Origin: Methylococcaceae bacterium
GTDB lineage: Bacteria; Pseudomonadota; Gammaproteobacteria; Methylococcales; Methylomonadaceae
Direction: 5' to 3'
Length of the DNA: 24,848 nucleotides
Assembly (NCBI GenBank): GCA_947505055.1
Contig: CANNLO010000027.1
Location: 1-24,848, forward strand
Under the pieces are notes generated by a model, which had not been told where the DNA came from, ran no database searches, and was given only the letters and a program-made list of their open reading frames with translations. Positions 1 to 10,031 of this stretch are shown here, one piece after another (position 1 is the first letter of the stretch; every line of letters begins with the position of its first letter). The translations under genes and the position numbers were made by a program.

Positions 1-51
1 GCGGGTCTGATGTCGCTTGGCTTCATGGCTTTCTCTGGAATCCAACTTTAA
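1..51 (+). CDS. nqrE: NqrE C-terminus (partial), Na+-NQR subunit E
   Basis: Only the last 16 codons and the TAA stop are in the window, reading [16 protein letters not shown]. This hydrophobic tail fits the last membrane helix of NqrE. The assignment rests mainly on position: nqrF follows 11 bases later, as in nqrABCDEF operons. NqrE is an integral membrane subunit of the Na+-translocating NADH:quinone oxidoreductase. The gene begins before the window, so the product cannot be checked further here. Confidence 0.8.
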   Translation, partial: AGLMSLGFMAFSGIQL

Positions 52-62
52 GGAATTGCGTA

Positions 63-1283
63 ATGCTGGAAATTCTATTAGGGATCATCATTTTCACGGC
101 TTTTGTTATTGCGCTGGTATTTGTAATTATCGGTGCTAAGAGCAAATTGGTCGCTGAAGGAGATGTTGAGATCCTGATCAATAATGAAAAGAAAATTCAT
201 GTGCCGGTGGGATCAAAGCTGTTAACTGCATTGGCAGATAATGGTTTGTTTGTTTCTTCGGCTTGCGGCGGCGGCGGTACGTGTGCTCAATGTAAAGTGA
301 TCGTGCATTCAGGTGGCGGTGAAATTCTGCCAACAGAATTAACGCATATCACCAAACGTGAAGCTGCACATGGCGAACGTTTATCTTGTCAGGTCTCTGT
401 GAAACATAACATGAGCATCGAAGTTGAAGACGATGTTTTTGGGGTGAAAAAATGGGAATGTATCGTTAAATCGAACAATAACGTTGCTACGTTTATTAAA
501 GAACTGGTACTGCAATTGCCTGCTGGTGAGGAAATCAACTATCGTGCTGGTGGTTATATTCAAATTGAATGTCCTCAGCATATTGCTAAATATAGTGATT
601 TTGCTGTTGAGGAACGTTTCCGCGATGATTGGAATAAGTTTAATTTATGGCGTTATGTTTCTGACGTAAAAGAACCTGCCTTACGTGCTTATTCGATGGC
701 AAGTTATCCAGAAGAAAAAGAAATTATGCTGAACGTGCGAATTGCGACACCGCCTCCCGGTGCACCTGATAGCGTTCCGCCTGGTATCATGTCTTCATAT
801 ATTTTTGACTTGAAACCGGGTGATAAATGTATTATTTCAGGTCCTTATGGCGAGTTTTATGCCAAGGAAACTGAAGCGGAAATGGTGTTTGTGGGCGGTG
901 GTGCCGGTATGGCGCCTATGCGTTCACACATCTTTGACCAATTACGCCGGATCAAATCCAAGCGTAAAATGTCTTTCTGGTATGGTGCGCGTAGCAAACG
1001 CGAAATGTTCTATGTAGAAGATTTTGATATGCTGGACAAAGAAAATGATAATTTTGAATGGCATGTTGCGTTGTCAGATCCTTTACCGGATGATAACTGG
1101 ACGGGTTACACCGGCTTTATTCATAATGTTCTTTTTGAAGAGTATTTGAAAAATCATCCTGCTCCGGAAGATTGTGAGTTTTACATGTGTGGACCGCCAA
1201 TGATGAACTCGGCAGTTATCAAAATGTTGTTGGATAATGGTGTAGAACCTGAAAACATTATGTTGGATGATTTTGGCGGTTAA
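63..1283 (+). CDS. nqrF: Na+-translocating NADH:quinone reductase subunit F
   Basis: The 406-residue product is the NADH-oxidising entry subunit of Na+-NQR; electrons pass from NADH to FAD to a [2Fe-2S] centre and on to the membrane subunits that pump Na+. An N-terminal membrane anchor spans about residues 3-24. A plant-type ferredoxin domain follows with cysteine ligands C68, C74, C77 and C109. The FAD-binding RAYS motif is at 208-211, the nucleotide-binding [12 protein letters not shown] segment at about 276-287, and the CGPPMM segment at 376-381. Length and all cofactor motifs match the family, so it looks intact. It starts 11 bases after nqrE with an AAGGA-type ribosome binding site, so it is the last gene of the nqr operon, and a terminator follows. 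Confidence 0.98.
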   Translation: MLEILLGIIIFTAFVIALVFVIIGAKSKLVAEGDVEILINNEKKIHVPVGSKLLTALADNGLFVSSACGGGGTCAQCKVIVHSGGGEILPTELTHITKREAAHGERLSCQVSVKHNMSIEVEDDVFGVKKWECIVKSNNNVATFIKELVLQLPAGEEINYRAGGYIQIECPQHIAKYSDFAVEERFRDDWNKFNLWRYVSDVKEPALRAYSMASYPEEKEIMLNVRIATPPPGAPDSVPPGIMSSYIFDLKPGDKCIISGPYGEFYAKETEAEMVFVGGGAGMAPMRSHIFDQLRRIKSKRKMSFWYGARSKREMFYVEDFDMLDKENDNFEWHVALSDPLPDDNWTGYTGFIHNVLFEEYLKNHPAPEDCEFYMCGPPMMNSAVIKMLLDNGVEPENIMLDDFGG

Positions 1284-1344
1284 TTGACAAATAGTTCCTG
1301 TCTACTTGAGTGGTTATTAATGGTAGCTAAGGGCATGTAAGAAT

Positions 1345-1383
1345 AAAAACGAGGGTAGGCTTAGTCTTATCCTCGTTTTTTTA
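1345..1383 (+). terminator. Rho-independent terminator after nqrF
   Basis: A 13-bp stem (1345-1357 with 1368-1380, one G-T wobble) closes a 10-base loop and ends in a run of seven T. It lies 62 bases after the nqrF stop and before nqrM, so it probably ends the main nqr transcript. nqrM would then depend on readthrough or a promoter of its own; I found no convincing promoter between them. Confidence 0.85.
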
Positions 1384-1417
1384 TTAGTGAATTATAGAAA
1401 TTTTAGGAGAAGCAGCC

Positions 1418-1612
1418 ATGACTATGTTTTTAATAACGTTTGCAGTAATGTTGATTGTTATTGCAATTATGGCAATAGGTGTTATTTTTGGTCGACGCGC
1501 AATTAAAGGTTCTTGCGGCGGCGGCATGAGCAAGGCGGAATGTGTTTGTGTGGAGAAATGTGATAAAAGGAAAAAGATGGAAGCAGAGGCCAGTTCAGGA
1601 GTTGTAGGTTAG
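1418..1612 (+). CDS. nqrM: Na+-NQR maturation protein NqrM
   Basis: A 64-residue protein with one N-terminal membrane helix (about residues 4-24), then a GRRxIKGSCGGG segment and a cysteine cluster (C33, C42, C44, C48) with a basic tail. This is the layout of NqrM (formerly DUF539), known to be needed for maturation of the iron centre held by NqrD/NqrE. It has a good ribosome binding site (TAGGAGA, 1404-1410) seven bases before the ATG. Its place directly behind nqrF supports the call. Cysteine spacing C-x-C-x3-C is visible, though exact spacing differs between NqrM homologues. Confidence 0.92.
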   Translation: MTMFLITFAVMLIVIAIMAIGVIFGRRAIKGSCGGGMSKAECVCVEKCDKRKKMEAEASSGVVG

Positions 1613-1673
1613 ACCTTTGGGTGCACTGACCCAGGTAATATTTTTTTATAATAATAACAATCAGGAGTTCACT

Positions 1674-2066
1674 ATGTTGGCAAAAATTACTGTTGCAGAT
1701 TATATGACGAAAAAAATGGTTACGCTGAGTCAGGAAACCCATGTTATTGACGCGATCAAGAAATTACTTGAGCATAAAATAACCTGTGCTCCGGTTGTAG
1801 ATTCAAAAGGACATATGCTGGGCATGTTTTCTGAAAAAGATGGTATGAAGGTGTTTTTAGATAGCGTCTACAATCAGGGTATGAGTGGTAAGGTCGGTGA
1901 TTATATGACCACGGAAACTGTCAGTGTGGATGCTTCTTCAAGTATTGTTGATCTGGCCGAGAAGTTTCAGAAATCTTCAGTCCGAAGTATCCCCGTTTTT
2001 GAAGATTCGGTGTTCGTGGGCGTCATCAGTCGTACCGATGTGTTAAGAGCGTTGGTTGCAATTTAA
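1674..2066 (+). CDS. two-CBS-domain protein
   Basis: The open frame extends upstream to 1617, but the ATG at 1674 is preferred because CAGGAG (1662-1667) lies at the right distance and the protein then starts cleanly with the first CBS domain. The 130-residue product is two CBS domains in tandem: one begins at VADYMTKKMVTL and the second at VGDYMTTETVSV, each with the usual G-x-[IV]-[ST]-x-x-D style end (GMFSEKD; GVISRTD). Stand-alone CBS pairs usually bind adenine nucleotides and act as energy sensors; the target here is unknown. It sits five bases before sbcB and 61 bases after nqrM, so the three may be cotranscribed. Confidence 0.9.
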   Translation: MLAKITVADYMTKKMVTLSQETHVIDAIKKLLEHKITCAPVVDSKGHMLGMFSEKDGMKVFLDSVYNQGMSGKVGDYMTTETVSVDASSSIVDLAEKFQKSSVRSIPVFEDSVFVGVISRTDVLRALVAI

Positions 2067-2071
2067 TTGAC

Positions 2072-3547
2072 ATGAGTAATCGTAGTTATGATCATCAAAC
2101 CTTTTATTGGCATGATTACGAAACTTTTGGTACAGATCCTCGAAGAGACCGGCCGGTCCAATTTGCGGGGATTCGTACCGATTTAGATTTTAATGTTGTT
2201 GATGATCCTTTAGTCATCTATTGCAAGCCGGCCGCAGATTGCCTCCCTCATCCTGATGCTTGTATTATTACAGGCATAACTCCTCAGCTTGCAGATCAAA
2301 AAGGTGTTTGTGAGGCAGAGTTTATACGATTAATTCATGAACAAATAGCGCAGCCGAATACCTGTACTTTAGGCTACAACAGCATACGTTTTGATGATGA
2401 AGTCACCCGAAATTGTTTATACCGAAATTTTTATGATCCCTATGCCAGAGAATGGCAAAATGGAAATTCTCGTTGGGATTTGATAGATGTCGTTAGGGCG
2501 GCAAGAGCCTTGCGTCCAGGGGGAATTAACTGGCCGGATAATGAACAAGGTGCGCCCAGTTTCAGGTTGGAGCAGATGACGCAAGTCAATAATATTGCCC
2601 ATGAGGCGGCACACGATGCGCTTTCTGATGTCTATGCCACAATTGCAATAACCAAATTGGTCAAGCAGGCACAGCCAAAACTCTATGATTTTTTATTTAA
2701 AAATCGGGTTAAAGCTGAAGCTTTGAATTTGCTAATGCTGGATAGTTTTAAGCCTTTGGTGCACGTGTCAGGTAAATATCCAGCTATTAAGAATTGCTTG
2801 GCCATTGTCGTTGCGATTTGTAAGCACCCGACTAATAATAATGGCGTTATCGTTTATGATCTTTCCGTTGACCCTGAACCCATGTTCAGTTTGTCTGTAG
2901 AAGAGATACAAAAAAGAATTTTTACCGCAACGGCTGATTTGCCGGAAAGTGAAACAAGAATTCCGTTAAAAACTGTCCATATCAATAAATGTCCTGTTTT
3001 GGCGCCATTGTCTGTCATAAGGGATGAAGATAAATTGAGGCTAAGCCTGAATGTTGATATGTGTATTACCAATAGTCAGAGAATAAAAAGTGCGGTCGGC
3101 TTAGGCGAAAAGCTTGCTGCGGTTTTTAGCGGAAAGAATTACACGAAACAGGATGGAAATGACGGTGAGTGTGACCAATTAGATCCTGATTTAAGGATTT
3201 ACAGTGGCGGTTTTTTTTCTGAGAATGATAAAAAACAAATGAATAAAATTAGACAGATGTCTTCAGAGCAATTGGCAAAGACTGTCTTTTCGTTTACTGA
3301 TCAGCGGTTGCCTGAAATGTTGTTCAGATACCGCAGTCGAAATTATCCGCAAACATTAACTTCAGTTGAATTGCAAAAATGGAATACGTTTTGTGATGAT
3401 AAATTAAAGGATTATCAGCTGGGAGCTGGGATTTTATTGGGCGAGTATGTTTGTCGATTAGAAGAGTTGCGAGGTACTGGACAAGCAAATATTCAGATTC
3501 TTGAGGATCTGGAGGTTTATGTCCAGGATAAAATGGCAATGATTTAG
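2072..3547 (+). CDS. sbcB: exodeoxyribonuclease I
   Basis: The 491-residue product is exonuclease I, a processive 3'-5' single-strand DNA exonuclease used in mismatch repair and recombination control. The DEDDh catalytic set is visible at the same positions as in E. coli: D15 and E17 in HDYETFG, D108 in RFDDE, and H181 with D186 in HDALSD. The SH3-like and helical C-terminal parts follow. At 491 residues it is slightly longer than the 475 of E. coli. The start is five bases after the CBS gene and has no strong ribosome binding site, which suggests translational coupling. No clear terminator follows; the next element is the tRNA promoter. Confidence 0.96.
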   Translation: MSNRSYDHQTFYWHDYETFGTDPRRDRPVQFAGIRTDLDFNVVDDPLVIYCKPAADCLPHPDACIITGITPQLADQKGVCEAEFIRLIHEQIAQPNTCTLGYNSIRFDDEVTRNCLYRNFYDPYAREWQNGNSRWDLIDVVRAARALRPGGINWPDNEQGAPSFRLEQMTQVNNIAHEAAHDALSDVYATIAITKLVKQAQPKLYDFLFKNRVKAEALNLLMLDSFKPLVHVSGKYPAIKNCLAIVVAICKHPTNNNGVIVYDLSVDPEPMFSLSVEEIQKRIFTATADLPESETRIPLKTVHINKCPVLAPLSVIRDEDKLRLSLNVDMCITNSQRIKSAVGLGEKLAAVFSGKNYTKQDGNDGECDQLDPDLRIYSGGFFSENDKKQMNKIRQMSSEQLAKTVFSFTDQRLPEMLFRYRSRNYPQTLTSVELQKWNTFCDDKLKDYQLGAGILLGEYVCRLEELRGTGQANIQILEDLEVYVQDKMAMI

Positions 3548-3643
3548 AAGTCTTCGGTTAAAAATAACTGATTTGGCAAGGCAATGTTAAATTAGGCATG
3601 AAAATGTGAAGTGGTCGGCAGACATTAGTTATTGAAATATAAG

Positions 3644-3671
3644 TTGCTTATAATTGAGAATGCCCTATAAT
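3644..3671 (+). promoter_or_regulatory. sigma-70 promoter of the initiator tRNA gene
   Basis: A TTGCTT -35 hexamer (3644-3649) and a perfect TATAAT -10 hexamer (3666-3671) are separated by 16 bases, and the tRNA begins 12 bases after the -10. The arrangement is what a stable-RNA promoter should look like. It probably also feeds the rimP-nusA-infB genes by readthrough, as in the E. coli metY operon. Confidence 0.8.
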
Positions 3672-3683
3672 AGTTAAATCAAT

Positions 3684-3760
<77 letters not shown>

Positions 3761-3816
3761 TATATGGTGCTGCAAGGAATGCAGTTAAAAGTGCAATATA
3801 AGGATGTTTTGCTTAG

Positions 3817-3837
3817 AACCCCATTTTGGGGTTTTTT
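3817..3837 (+). terminator. Rho-independent terminator after the initiator tRNA
   Basis: A short hairpin, AACCCC (3817-3822) pairing with GGGGTT (3828-3833) around an ATTTT loop, is followed by more T residues. It lies 56 bases after the tRNA and before rimP. Termination is presumably partial, because a second hairpin terminator follows and no stronger promoter for rimP is evident. Confidence 0.8.
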
Positions 3838-3884
3838 ATTTTCTAGGCTTTGGTGAATAAAAGCCGGTAGTTGAATGTTAATGG

Positions 3885-3908
3885 AAGAGCCTTCGGCTCT
3901 TTTTTTTT
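3885..3908 (+). terminator. leader terminator/attenuator just upstream of rimP
   Basis: AAGAGCC (3885-3891) pairs with GGCTCTT (3895-3901) around a TTC loop, followed by a T tract ending at 3908. It ends only 23 bases before the rimP ATG. A full intrinsic terminator so close to the first gene of a large essential operon suggests attenuation, possibly by NusA, which the operon encodes and which acts at hairpin terminators. The regulatory role is inference. Confidence 0.75.
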
Positions 3909-3931
3909 GTGCGAAAGTAAGTGAGGACAAA

Positions 3932-4417
3932 ATGAAACAGGCACCTGAACATTTGGTTAATCTAATCGAGCCAATTGTTGAAGGTTTAGGTTATGAATGC
4001 GTCGGCATTGAATATAATCCTCACCCTAAACATGGGCTATTGCGAATCTATATTGATGCTGAAAATGGAATTTTGGTTGAGGATTGCACTAAGGTCAGTC
4101 ATCAAATAAGCGGTGTTATGGATGTTGAAGACCCGATAACAAGTAATTACCATTTGGAGGTTTCTTCACCTGGTGCAGACCGGCCTTTTTTTAAAGTAAG
4201 TCAGTTTGAACAATATGTCGGCAGTACGGTGCTCGTGCATTTGTTTAAAGCTATTGACGGTCGTAGAAAAATTTCAGGGCTAATAGTAAAAGTTGAAGGT
4301 GAAATTATTTCGCTTCAGGAAGGCGATCAAGTTTTTGAGGTTCCATTTATCGCGTTGAGCAAGGCGAAATTGGTTCCTGAGTATTTAATTGAAAAAGGAG
4401 GGCGTAGTGGCAAATAA
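3932..4417 (+). CDS. rimP: ribosome maturation factor RimP
   Basis: The product (161 residues from the ATG at 3932) is RimP, needed for late assembly of the 30S subunit. The ATG at 3875 in the same frame is rejected because it would translate through the terminator hairpin; the ATG at 3932 has GTGAGGA in front of it. The family motif [12 protein letters not shown] is visible after the N-terminal alpha/beta domain, and the C-terminal SH3-like beta barrel follows. The 3' end overlaps nusA by 11 bases, implying translational coupling. Confidence 0.95.
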   Translation: MKQAPEHLVNLIEPIVEGLGYECVGIEYNPHPKHGLLRIYIDAENGILVEDCTKVSHQISGVMDVEDPITSNYHLEVSSPGADRPFFKVSQFEQYVGSTVLVHLFKAIDGRRKISGLIVKVEGEIISLQEGDQVFEVPFIALSKAKLVPEYLIEKGGRSGK

Positions 4418-5924
4418 AGAAATTTTGTTGGTAGTAGATGTTTTTTCAAATGAAAAAGATATTGAAAAAGAAGTTATTTTTCAGGCGATAGAATCTGCCT
4501 TGGAAGCTGCCACAATTAAACGTCATGCGAATCAAATTAAAGCACGCGTATGTATTGATAGAAAATCTGGCGACTATATAACTTATAGAGGTTGGGAAGT
4601 GGTTGACGCCAATATTAATATTGATGGCGATGTCGAATTCCCTGAATCACAAGTTTTACTGGAAGTTGCAAGACTGGATGATTCGAATGTACAGATTGGT
4701 GATTTAGTTGAAGAGGAAATAGAATCGGTTGATTTTGGTCGAATTGCTGCGCAAACTGCGAAGCAAGTTATTATTCATAAGGTTCGGGAAGCTGAGCGCA
4801 AGAAAATTGTCGATGCTTATAGCAGTCGTGTAGGTGAATTAATCACCGGCGTTGTGAAACGAATTGAGAAAGGCAGTGTTTATCTTGATTTAGGTGGGCA
4901 TGTTGAAGCCTATATTGCCAAAGAAGATATGATTCCTCGTGAGGCTATTCGTATTGGCGATAGAATCAGAGGTTATTTGAAGGATGTTCGCTTGGAACCG
5001 CGCGGCCCTCAATTATTTGTTAGTCGTACGGCACCAGAGCTGTTGATTGCTTTGTTCCGTCTTGAAGTGCCTGAGGTTGGTGAAGGCTTGATCGAGGTGA
5101 TGGGTGCTGCTCGTGATCCCGGTGCTAGAGCCAAGATTGCTGTTAAGGGTAATGATCCGCGATTGGATCCGGTTGGCGCCTGCGTAGGTATGAGAGGGTC
5201 AAGAGTTCAAACGGTTTCTAATGAACTTGCTGGAGAGCGGGTTGATATTATTCTGTGGAATCCTAGCGATGCCCAGTTTGTGATCAATGCTATGTCACCA
5301 GCTGAAATTCAGTCTATTGTTGTTGATGAAGACAAGCACAGCATGGATTTGGCAGTCAGTTCAGAAAACTTGTCGCAGGCTATTGGTCGTGGCGGGCAGA
5401 ATGTACGTCTGGCAACGCAATTAACGGGTTGGGAATTGAACGTCATAGATGCTTCTAAAGCTGAACAAAATAGTGAGGCCGAAGCGGATAAAATTATTCA
5501 GTTGTTCGTTGAACAGTTGGGGGTTGATGAAGATATTGCGCTGATTCTGGTTGAGGAAGGCTTTAATACCGTCGAAGAAATCGCTTATGTGCCTGTCAGT
5601 GAAATGCTGGAAATTGAGGGGTTTGATGAAGACTTGGTTATTGCACTTAGAAGCCGCGCAAAAGATGCGTTATTAATTAGTGCTATTGCAGCCGAAGAAA
5701 AAATTGAAACAGCCGAGCCTGCAAAGGATTTGCTGGAAATGGAAGGTATGGACAGTGAGTTGGCTTATGAAATGGCCAGTCACGGCATTATTACGATGGA
5801 TGATTTGGCAGAGCAGGCAGTTGATGATTTGTTGGATTTTTCGGGAATGAACGAAGATCGGGCGGCAAAGTTGATTATGAAGGCGCGTGAGCCTTGGTTT
5901 GCTGAGGAACAGGCGAGTAGGTAA
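4407..5924 (+). CDS. nusA: transcription termination/antitermination factor NusA
   Basis: A GTG start at 4407 is chosen because AAGGAGG (4395-4401) lies five bases upstream and the protein then begins MANKEILLV, the conserved NusA start; the ATG at 4389 overlaps this binding site. The 505 residues hold the RNA-polymerase-binding N-terminal domain (1-130), an S1 domain (about 143-200), KH1 (about 232-300, GMRG at 261-264), KH2 (about 303-350, GRGG at 327-330) and two acidic repeats (about 365-425 and 435-500). NusA controls pausing, intrinsic termination and antitermination. The size is close to E. coli NusA (495). Confidence 0.97.
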   Translation: MANKEILLVVDVFSNEKDIEKEVIFQAIESALEAATIKRHANQIKARVCIDRKSGDYITYRGWEVVDANINIDGDVEFPESQVLLEVARLDDSNVQIGDLVEEEIESVDFGRIAAQTAKQVIIHKVREAERKKIVDAYSSRVGELITGVVKRIEKGSVYLDLGGHVEAYIAKEDMIPREAIRIGDRIRGYLKDVRLEPRGPQLFVSRTAPELLIALFRLEVPEVGEGLIEVMGAARDPGARAKIAVKGNDPRLDPVGACVGMRGSRVQTVSNELAGERVDIILWNPSDAQFVINAMSPAEIQSIVVDEDKHSMDLAVSSENLSQAIGRGGQNVRLATQLTGWELNVIDASKAEQNSEAEADKIIQLFVEQLGVDEDIALILVEEGFNTVEEIAYVPVSEMLEIEGFDEDLVIALRSRAKDALLISAIAAEEKIETAEPAKDLLEMEGMDSELAYEMASHGIITMDDLAEQAVDDLLDFSGMNEDRAAKLIMKAREPWFAEEQASR

Positions 5925-5934
5925 GGGGTATGAA

Positions 5935-8610
5935 ATGAGTAATAAAACGGTACGGCAATTAGCTGAGGTAGTAAAAATACCTCTGGAACGATTATTAGAG
6001 CAATTGAAAGAAGCGGGTTTATCTGCGAGTGCTCCTGATGATGTTATCAATGAAGATGAAAAGATGCAGTTGCTTGCGCATTTGCGTAAACGCCATGGCA
6101 AGGATGAAGATGCCGCTGAAGGCACACTAAGGCGTGTAACGTTAAAGCGTAGAACGGTAAGTGAGCTGAAGCAGGTCAGTGTGCCGGGTAGTAGCACAAA
6201 AACTATCAGCGTAGAAGTTCGTAAACAAAAAACCTATGTAAAGCGTACTGAAGTAATTGAGTCCGACGACCAAAGAAATTTGGATTTGGCAAAAGCTGCG
6301 CTTAATGAGCCTGTAGCTAAGGTCGTTGAAACTGTTGCAGTAGCAGAAGAATCGGTGAAAATACCTGAACTCGTCTTGCAGCCAACGTCTGAGGTATCAA
6401 TAGTTAAGCCAGTCGTTGAGGCCATAGTGGAACAAATCTCGAAAATTGAAGAGGTTGAAGTGCCTGAAGTTGGAAGCATTGATGCGGAACCATCGATTGC
6501 ACAACAGGAGTCTTCTGATGTTGAGGATGATATTGATGATTTGCCCCTGGCATTGGACGTGAAGCTCGATGTTGAAAAACAGGCTAAAATGAAAGAATCT
6601 TCAGAGGCCAAGAAAAGGCAGCAGGAAAAAGATATTCGGCTTGAAGAATCAATAAAAAGAAACGCTGATAAAGTAAGGCAACAAGCCTCGGCTAAACAGG
6701 AAGTTCTGCATAGGAAAAAACAGGAGGAAAGTACGCGAGTTGCTCCTGGCGGCAGAGATTCGAAAAAGCCCAAGAAAAAAGGCAAGAAAGCCGAGCGTGT
6801 ATCTGTAAAAGCTGATGGTAAGCATCAATTTGAAATGCCGGTTGAGCCTGTTGTAAAAGAAGTCACAATTCCAGAAATGATTATTGTGTCTGACCTTGCT
6901 CAAAAGATGAGCGTTAAAGCCGCGATGGTGATTAAGCAACTTATGAAGCTTGGCATTATGGCGACTATCAATCAAAGTATCGACCAGGAAACTGCGGTGA
7001 TTTTGGTTGAGGAAATGGGTCATAAAGCCATCATGCAAAGTGATGATGATCTTGAGCAGGAAATGCTGGCTGAGGCACAAGAAGAGGATAATCGCGTTGA
7101 AATGCCGCGCGCTCCTATTGTTACCATCATGGGGCACGTCGATCACGGCAAAACTTCGTTGTTGGATTATATTCGTAAAACCCGCGTTGCCGCAGGTGAA
7201 GCGGGAGGTATTACCCAGCATATTGGTGCTTATCAGGTTAAAACCGATCATGGTTCAGTAACCTTTCTAGATACACCGGGTCATGCTGCGTTTACCGCAA
7301 TGCGTGCTCGTGGCGCTGATGTTACTGACGTGGTAATTGTAGTTGTTGCCGCTGATGATGGCGTAATGCCGCAAACCAAGGAAGCTGTCGAGCATGCCAG
7401 AGCGGCTAATGTGCCGATTATTGTGGCGATGAATAAAATCGATAAGCCCGATGCCAATCCTGACAAGGTAATGCAGGAGCTATCTACGATAGACGTGCTT
7501 GCTGAAGAGTGGGGTGGTGATGTTCAGTTCCTGAAAATTTCAGCAAAAACCGGTGAAGGTATTGATGATTTAATCGAAGCCTTGATTGTACAAACTGAAA
7601 TTCTTGAATTAAAAGCGCCTATTGAAGGAGCTGCCTCGGGTATTGTTATAGAATCAAGACTTGATAAAGGCCGTGGTGTCGTAGCAACCGTATTGATTCA
7701 AAAAGGTACTTTGGAAAGCGGTCAAATGGTGCTTTGTGGTCATGAGTATGGACGTGTTCGAGCCATGTTTAACGAGAATGGCGTTGTCATTAAAGAAGCC
7801 GGACCTTGTGCGCCAGTTGAGATTTTAGGTCTTTCAGGTACGCCAAATGCAGGTGATGAATTTTTGGTGGTACAAAACGAACGTATAGCCAAAGATTTGG
7901 CCAAGCATCGTGAAGATCGTAAAAAATTGTCCAGACATGCAGTCCAACAAGCTTCAAAACTTGATGAGGTTTTTGCCAGAATGACCACGGGTGATCTTGC
8001 CTGCGTTAATTTGGTAATTAAAACCGATGTTCAGGGTAGTTTGGAAGCCTTGCGTGGTTCGTTAGTCGCCTTGTCGAATGATGAAGTTGAAGTTAAAGTC
8101 GTATTTGGCGGTGTGGGTGGTATCAATGAAGGTGACGCCAATTTGGCCTTGGCTTCCGGTGCGATTCTGATGGGTTTCAATGTCAGAGCGGATGCGACTG
8201 CACGAAAACTGATCGAAGAGAAAGGCATCGACCTGCATTACTACAGCATTATTTACGAAGCGATTGACGAAGTTAAAAAAGCCATCAGTGGCATGTTGGC
8301 TCCGGAAATTAAAGAACAAATTGTCGGTCTTGCCGAAGTGCGCGATGTGTTTAAATCACCAAAATTTGGAGCAGTTGCTGGCTGTATGGTTGTTGATGGT
8401 TTTGTGAAGAGAAATCTGCCTATTCGTGTGCTGCGTAATAACGTGGTGATTTATGAAGGACAGTTGGAATCTTTACGTCGCTTCAAAGATGACGCCGCCG
8501 AAGTTAAGATGGGTATGGAATGTGGTATAGGTGTTAAAAACTACAATGATGTTCAACCGGGTGACCAAATCGAAGTATTTGAACGCATCGAAGTGAAACG
8601 GGAACTATAA
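5935..8610 (+). CDS. infB: translation initiation factor IF-2
   Basis: From the ATG at 5935 the product is 891 residues, matching E. coli IF-2 (890); the in-frame ATG at 5887 lies inside nusA and is rejected. IF-2 is the GTPase that brings initiator tRNA to the 30S subunit. The N-terminal IF2_N domain (1-50) is followed by a long charged, Lys/Glu-rich linker, a second IF2_N-like domain (about 313-365) and the G domain. G1 GHVDHGKT is at 400-407, G3 DTPGH at 446-450 and G4 NKID at 500-503; SAKTGEG is the G5 region. Domains II-IV complete the protein. It lies 10 bases behind nusA in the same operon as its own tRNA ligand. Confidence 0.98.
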   Translation: MSNKTVRQLAEVVKIPLERLLEQLKEAGLSASAPDDVINEDEKMQLLAHLRKRHGKDEDAAEGTLRRVTLKRRTVSELKQVSVPGSSTKTISVEVRKQKTYVKRTEVIESDDQRNLDLAKAALNEPVAKVVETVAVAEESVKIPELVLQPTSEVSIVKPVVEAIVEQISKIEEVEVPEVGSIDAEPSIAQQESSDVEDDIDDLPLALDVKLDVEKQAKMKESSEAKKRQQEKDIRLEESIKRNADKVRQQASAKQEVLHRKKQEESTRVAPGGRDSKKPKKKGKKAERVSVKADGKHQFEMPVEPVVKEVTIPEMIIVSDLAQKMSVKAAMVIKQLMKLGIMATINQSIDQETAVILVEEMGHKAIMQSDDDLEQEMLAEAQEEDNRVEMPRAPIVTIMGHVDHGKTSLLDYIRKTRVAAGEAGGITQHIGAYQVKTDHGSVTFLDTPGHAAFTAMRARGADVTDVVIVVVAADDGVMPQTKEAVEHARAANVPIIVAMNKIDKPDANPDKVMQELSTIDVLAEEWGGDVQFLKISAKTGEGIDDLIEALIVQTEILELKAPIEGAASGIVIESRLDKGRGVVATVLIQKGTLESGQMVLCGHEYGRVRAMFNENGVVIKEAGPCAPVEILGLSGTPNAGDEFLVVQNERIAKDLAKHREDRKKLSRHAVQQASKLDEVFARMTTGDLACVNLVIKTDVQGSLEALRGSLVALSNDEVEVKVVFGGVGGINEGDANLALASGAILMGFNVRADATARKLIEEKGIDLHYYSIIYEAIDEVKKAISGMLAPEIKEQIVGLAEVRDVFKSPKFGAVAGCMVVDGFVKRNLPIRVLRNNVVIYEGQLESLRRFKDDAAEVKMGMECGIGVKNYNDVQPGDQIEVFERIEVKREL

Positions 8611-8615
8611 ACTTT

Positions 8616-9017
8616 ATGGCTAAAGAATTTGGTCGTAATGCTCGTGTTTCATCACAGATGCAAAAAGAGCTTTCGTTGGTTTTGCAACGCGATATTGATG
8701 ATTCCCGCTTGGGTTTTATAACTATCAATGAAGTTGTGGTAACTAAAGACCTTGCCGTTGCCAAAGTGTATGTCACTGTTTTGAATGTCGATGAGCAAGG
8801 TAAAAAAACCAACGTAAAATTGCTTAATGAGATATCGCCTGTTATTCGGCATCAATTGGCAAAAAGGATGCGTCTAAGACATATATCCGAGTTGAGATTT
8901 CATTACGATGATTCTTTTGATACCGGTATGCGGGTTTCGGAACTTTTAAGTGATTTCGATACACGTGACTTGAATCGACCTTTGGAAGCAGTTCAGGATA
9001 GTCCAGACCAAGGTTGA
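8616..9017 (+). CDS. rbfA: 30S ribosome-binding factor A
   Basis: A 133-residue small KH-fold protein that binds the 30S subunit and helps mature the 5' end of 16S rRNA, important in the cold. The family start (MAKEFGRNARVSSQMQKEL), the central VTKDLAVAKVYVTVL strand and the C-terminal LRFHYDDSFDTGMRV segment are all present. It starts five bases after infB, in the standard infB-rbfA-truB order. Confidence 0.95.
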   Translation: MAKEFGRNARVSSQMQKELSLVLQRDIDDSRLGFITINEVVVTKDLAVAKVYVTVLNVDEQGKKTNVKLLNEISPVIRHQLAKRMRLRHISELRFHYDDSFDTGMRVSELLSDFDTRDLNRPLEAVQDSPDQG

Positions 9018-9020
9018 TAG

Positions 9021-9959
9021 ATGAGTAAGCGTAAGTCCGGGCTTAATGTTCACGGCATTTTATTATTGGACAAGCGTTTGGGTGTTTCGTCAAACCGAGC
9101 CTTGCAAGAAGTCAGGCATTTGTTTAATGCCAATAAAGCGGGGCATACCGGCAGTCTTGATCCATTGGCTACCGGCTTGTTGCCACTTTGTTTTGGCGAG
9201 GCGACCAAGGTATCGGGGTTAATGCTCGATGACAATAAGCGTTATCAAGTGGTAGTTCAGCTCGGGGTAATGACTGATACCGGTGATCAGGAAGGTGTAG
9301 TGATTGAGACGAAGCCTGTTCCCAAGCTAACTATCGACGATATAAACAACTGTCTTGAAAAGTTTACCGGAGAGATTGATCAAGTCCCGCCGATGTATTC
9401 GGCTTTGAAGCTTAATGGCAAAAAGCTTTATGAATTGGCGCGAGAGGGTAAAACGGTTGAGCGTAAAGCACGGCGAATTACTATTTTCGAGCTTAAATTG
9501 CTGACCAGTTCCGAAAAATTGATTTCTGAACCTGAGTTGTTGTCTTTGGATGTTTATTGTTCTAAAGGTACTTATATCCGCTCCTTGGCGGAAGATATCG
9601 GGCATGATTTGGGTTGCGGTGGAACGGTAAAGGAATTGCGTCGATTTGAAGCAGGGCAATTTAAAATTGAGCAGGCTGCAACCCTTGAACAGTTAATGGC
9701 TATGGATCAGCAAAGTCTGTTTCAATGTCTGCTTAATGTTGATAAGCCCTTGGAAGGCTTGCCTGCGTTACAGTTGTCTGAGGATCAGGCAAGATGCATA
9801 AAACAGGGGCAGTCCATTGTCTTGGCAAGTGTAAATCCTGGAATAATGCAAAGCACAGATCCGGATACAGTTTGTATGTATAAAGAAACACTGTTTTTAG
9901 GCTTGGGGGAACTGTCTTTGGATGGTAAACTAACTCCTAAAAGAATGTTTAATTTGTAG
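9021..9959 (+). CDS. truB: tRNA pseudouridine-55 synthase
   Basis: The 312-residue product converts U55 to pseudouridine in the T loop of tRNAs. The catalytic motif GHTGSLDPLATG is at residues 41-52 with the nucleophilic aspartate at D47. Further family segments (PPMYSALKLNGKKLYELAREG, and YCSKGTYIRSLAEDIG) are present, and the C-terminal part corresponds to the accessory RNA-binding domain. It begins three bases after the rbfA stop. Confidence 0.96.
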   Translation: MSKRKSGLNVHGILLLDKRLGVSSNRALQEVRHLFNANKAGHTGSLDPLATGLLPLCFGEATKVSGLMLDDNKRYQVVVQLGVMTDTGDQEGVVIETKPVPKLTIDDINNCLEKFTGEIDQVPPMYSALKLNGKKLYELAREGKTVERKARRITIFELKLLTSSEKLISEPELLSLDVYCSKGTYIRSLAEDIGHDLGCGGTVKELRRFEAGQFKIEQAATLEQLMAMDQQSLFQCLLNVDKPLEGLPALQLSEDQARCIKQGQSIVLASVNPGIMQSTDPDTVCMYKETLFLGLGELSLDGKLTPKRMFNL

Positions 9960-9991
9960 CTGCAAAAATCGGCTACATAAGCAAGAATACA

Positions 9992-10021
9992 ACTGTTTCT
10001 ACACCCTATCGTGGAAACAGT
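9992..10021 (+). other. stable hairpin between truB and rpsO
   Basis: An 11-bp stem (9992-10002 with 10011-10021, one T-G wobble) closes an 8-base loop. There is no T tract after it, so it is not an intrinsic terminator. It could be a processing or stability element separating the truB and rpsO mRNAs. Confidence 0.6.
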
Positions 10022-10031
10022 GTACTTAAGG

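Noticed and set aside
1284..1312. TTGACA just after nqrF as a -35 for nqrM
   Set aside because: No acceptable -10 hexamer lies 15-19 bases downstream, and a terminator intervenes before nqrM.
3875..3931. Upstream start for rimP at ATG 3875
   Set aside because: It would translate the terminator hairpin and T tract (giving LFFCAK), while the ATG at 3932 has a proper ribosome binding site and gives the usual family length.
5673..6197. Minus-strand open frame of 174 codons opposite nusA/infB
   Set aside because: It is fully antisense to two essential, clearly coding genes and its translation is low-complexity with no family features.
6234..7251. Two overlapping minus-strand open frames opposite infB
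   Set aside because: Ser/Phe-rich translations are the mirror of the charged IF-2 linker codons; there is no independent coding evidence.
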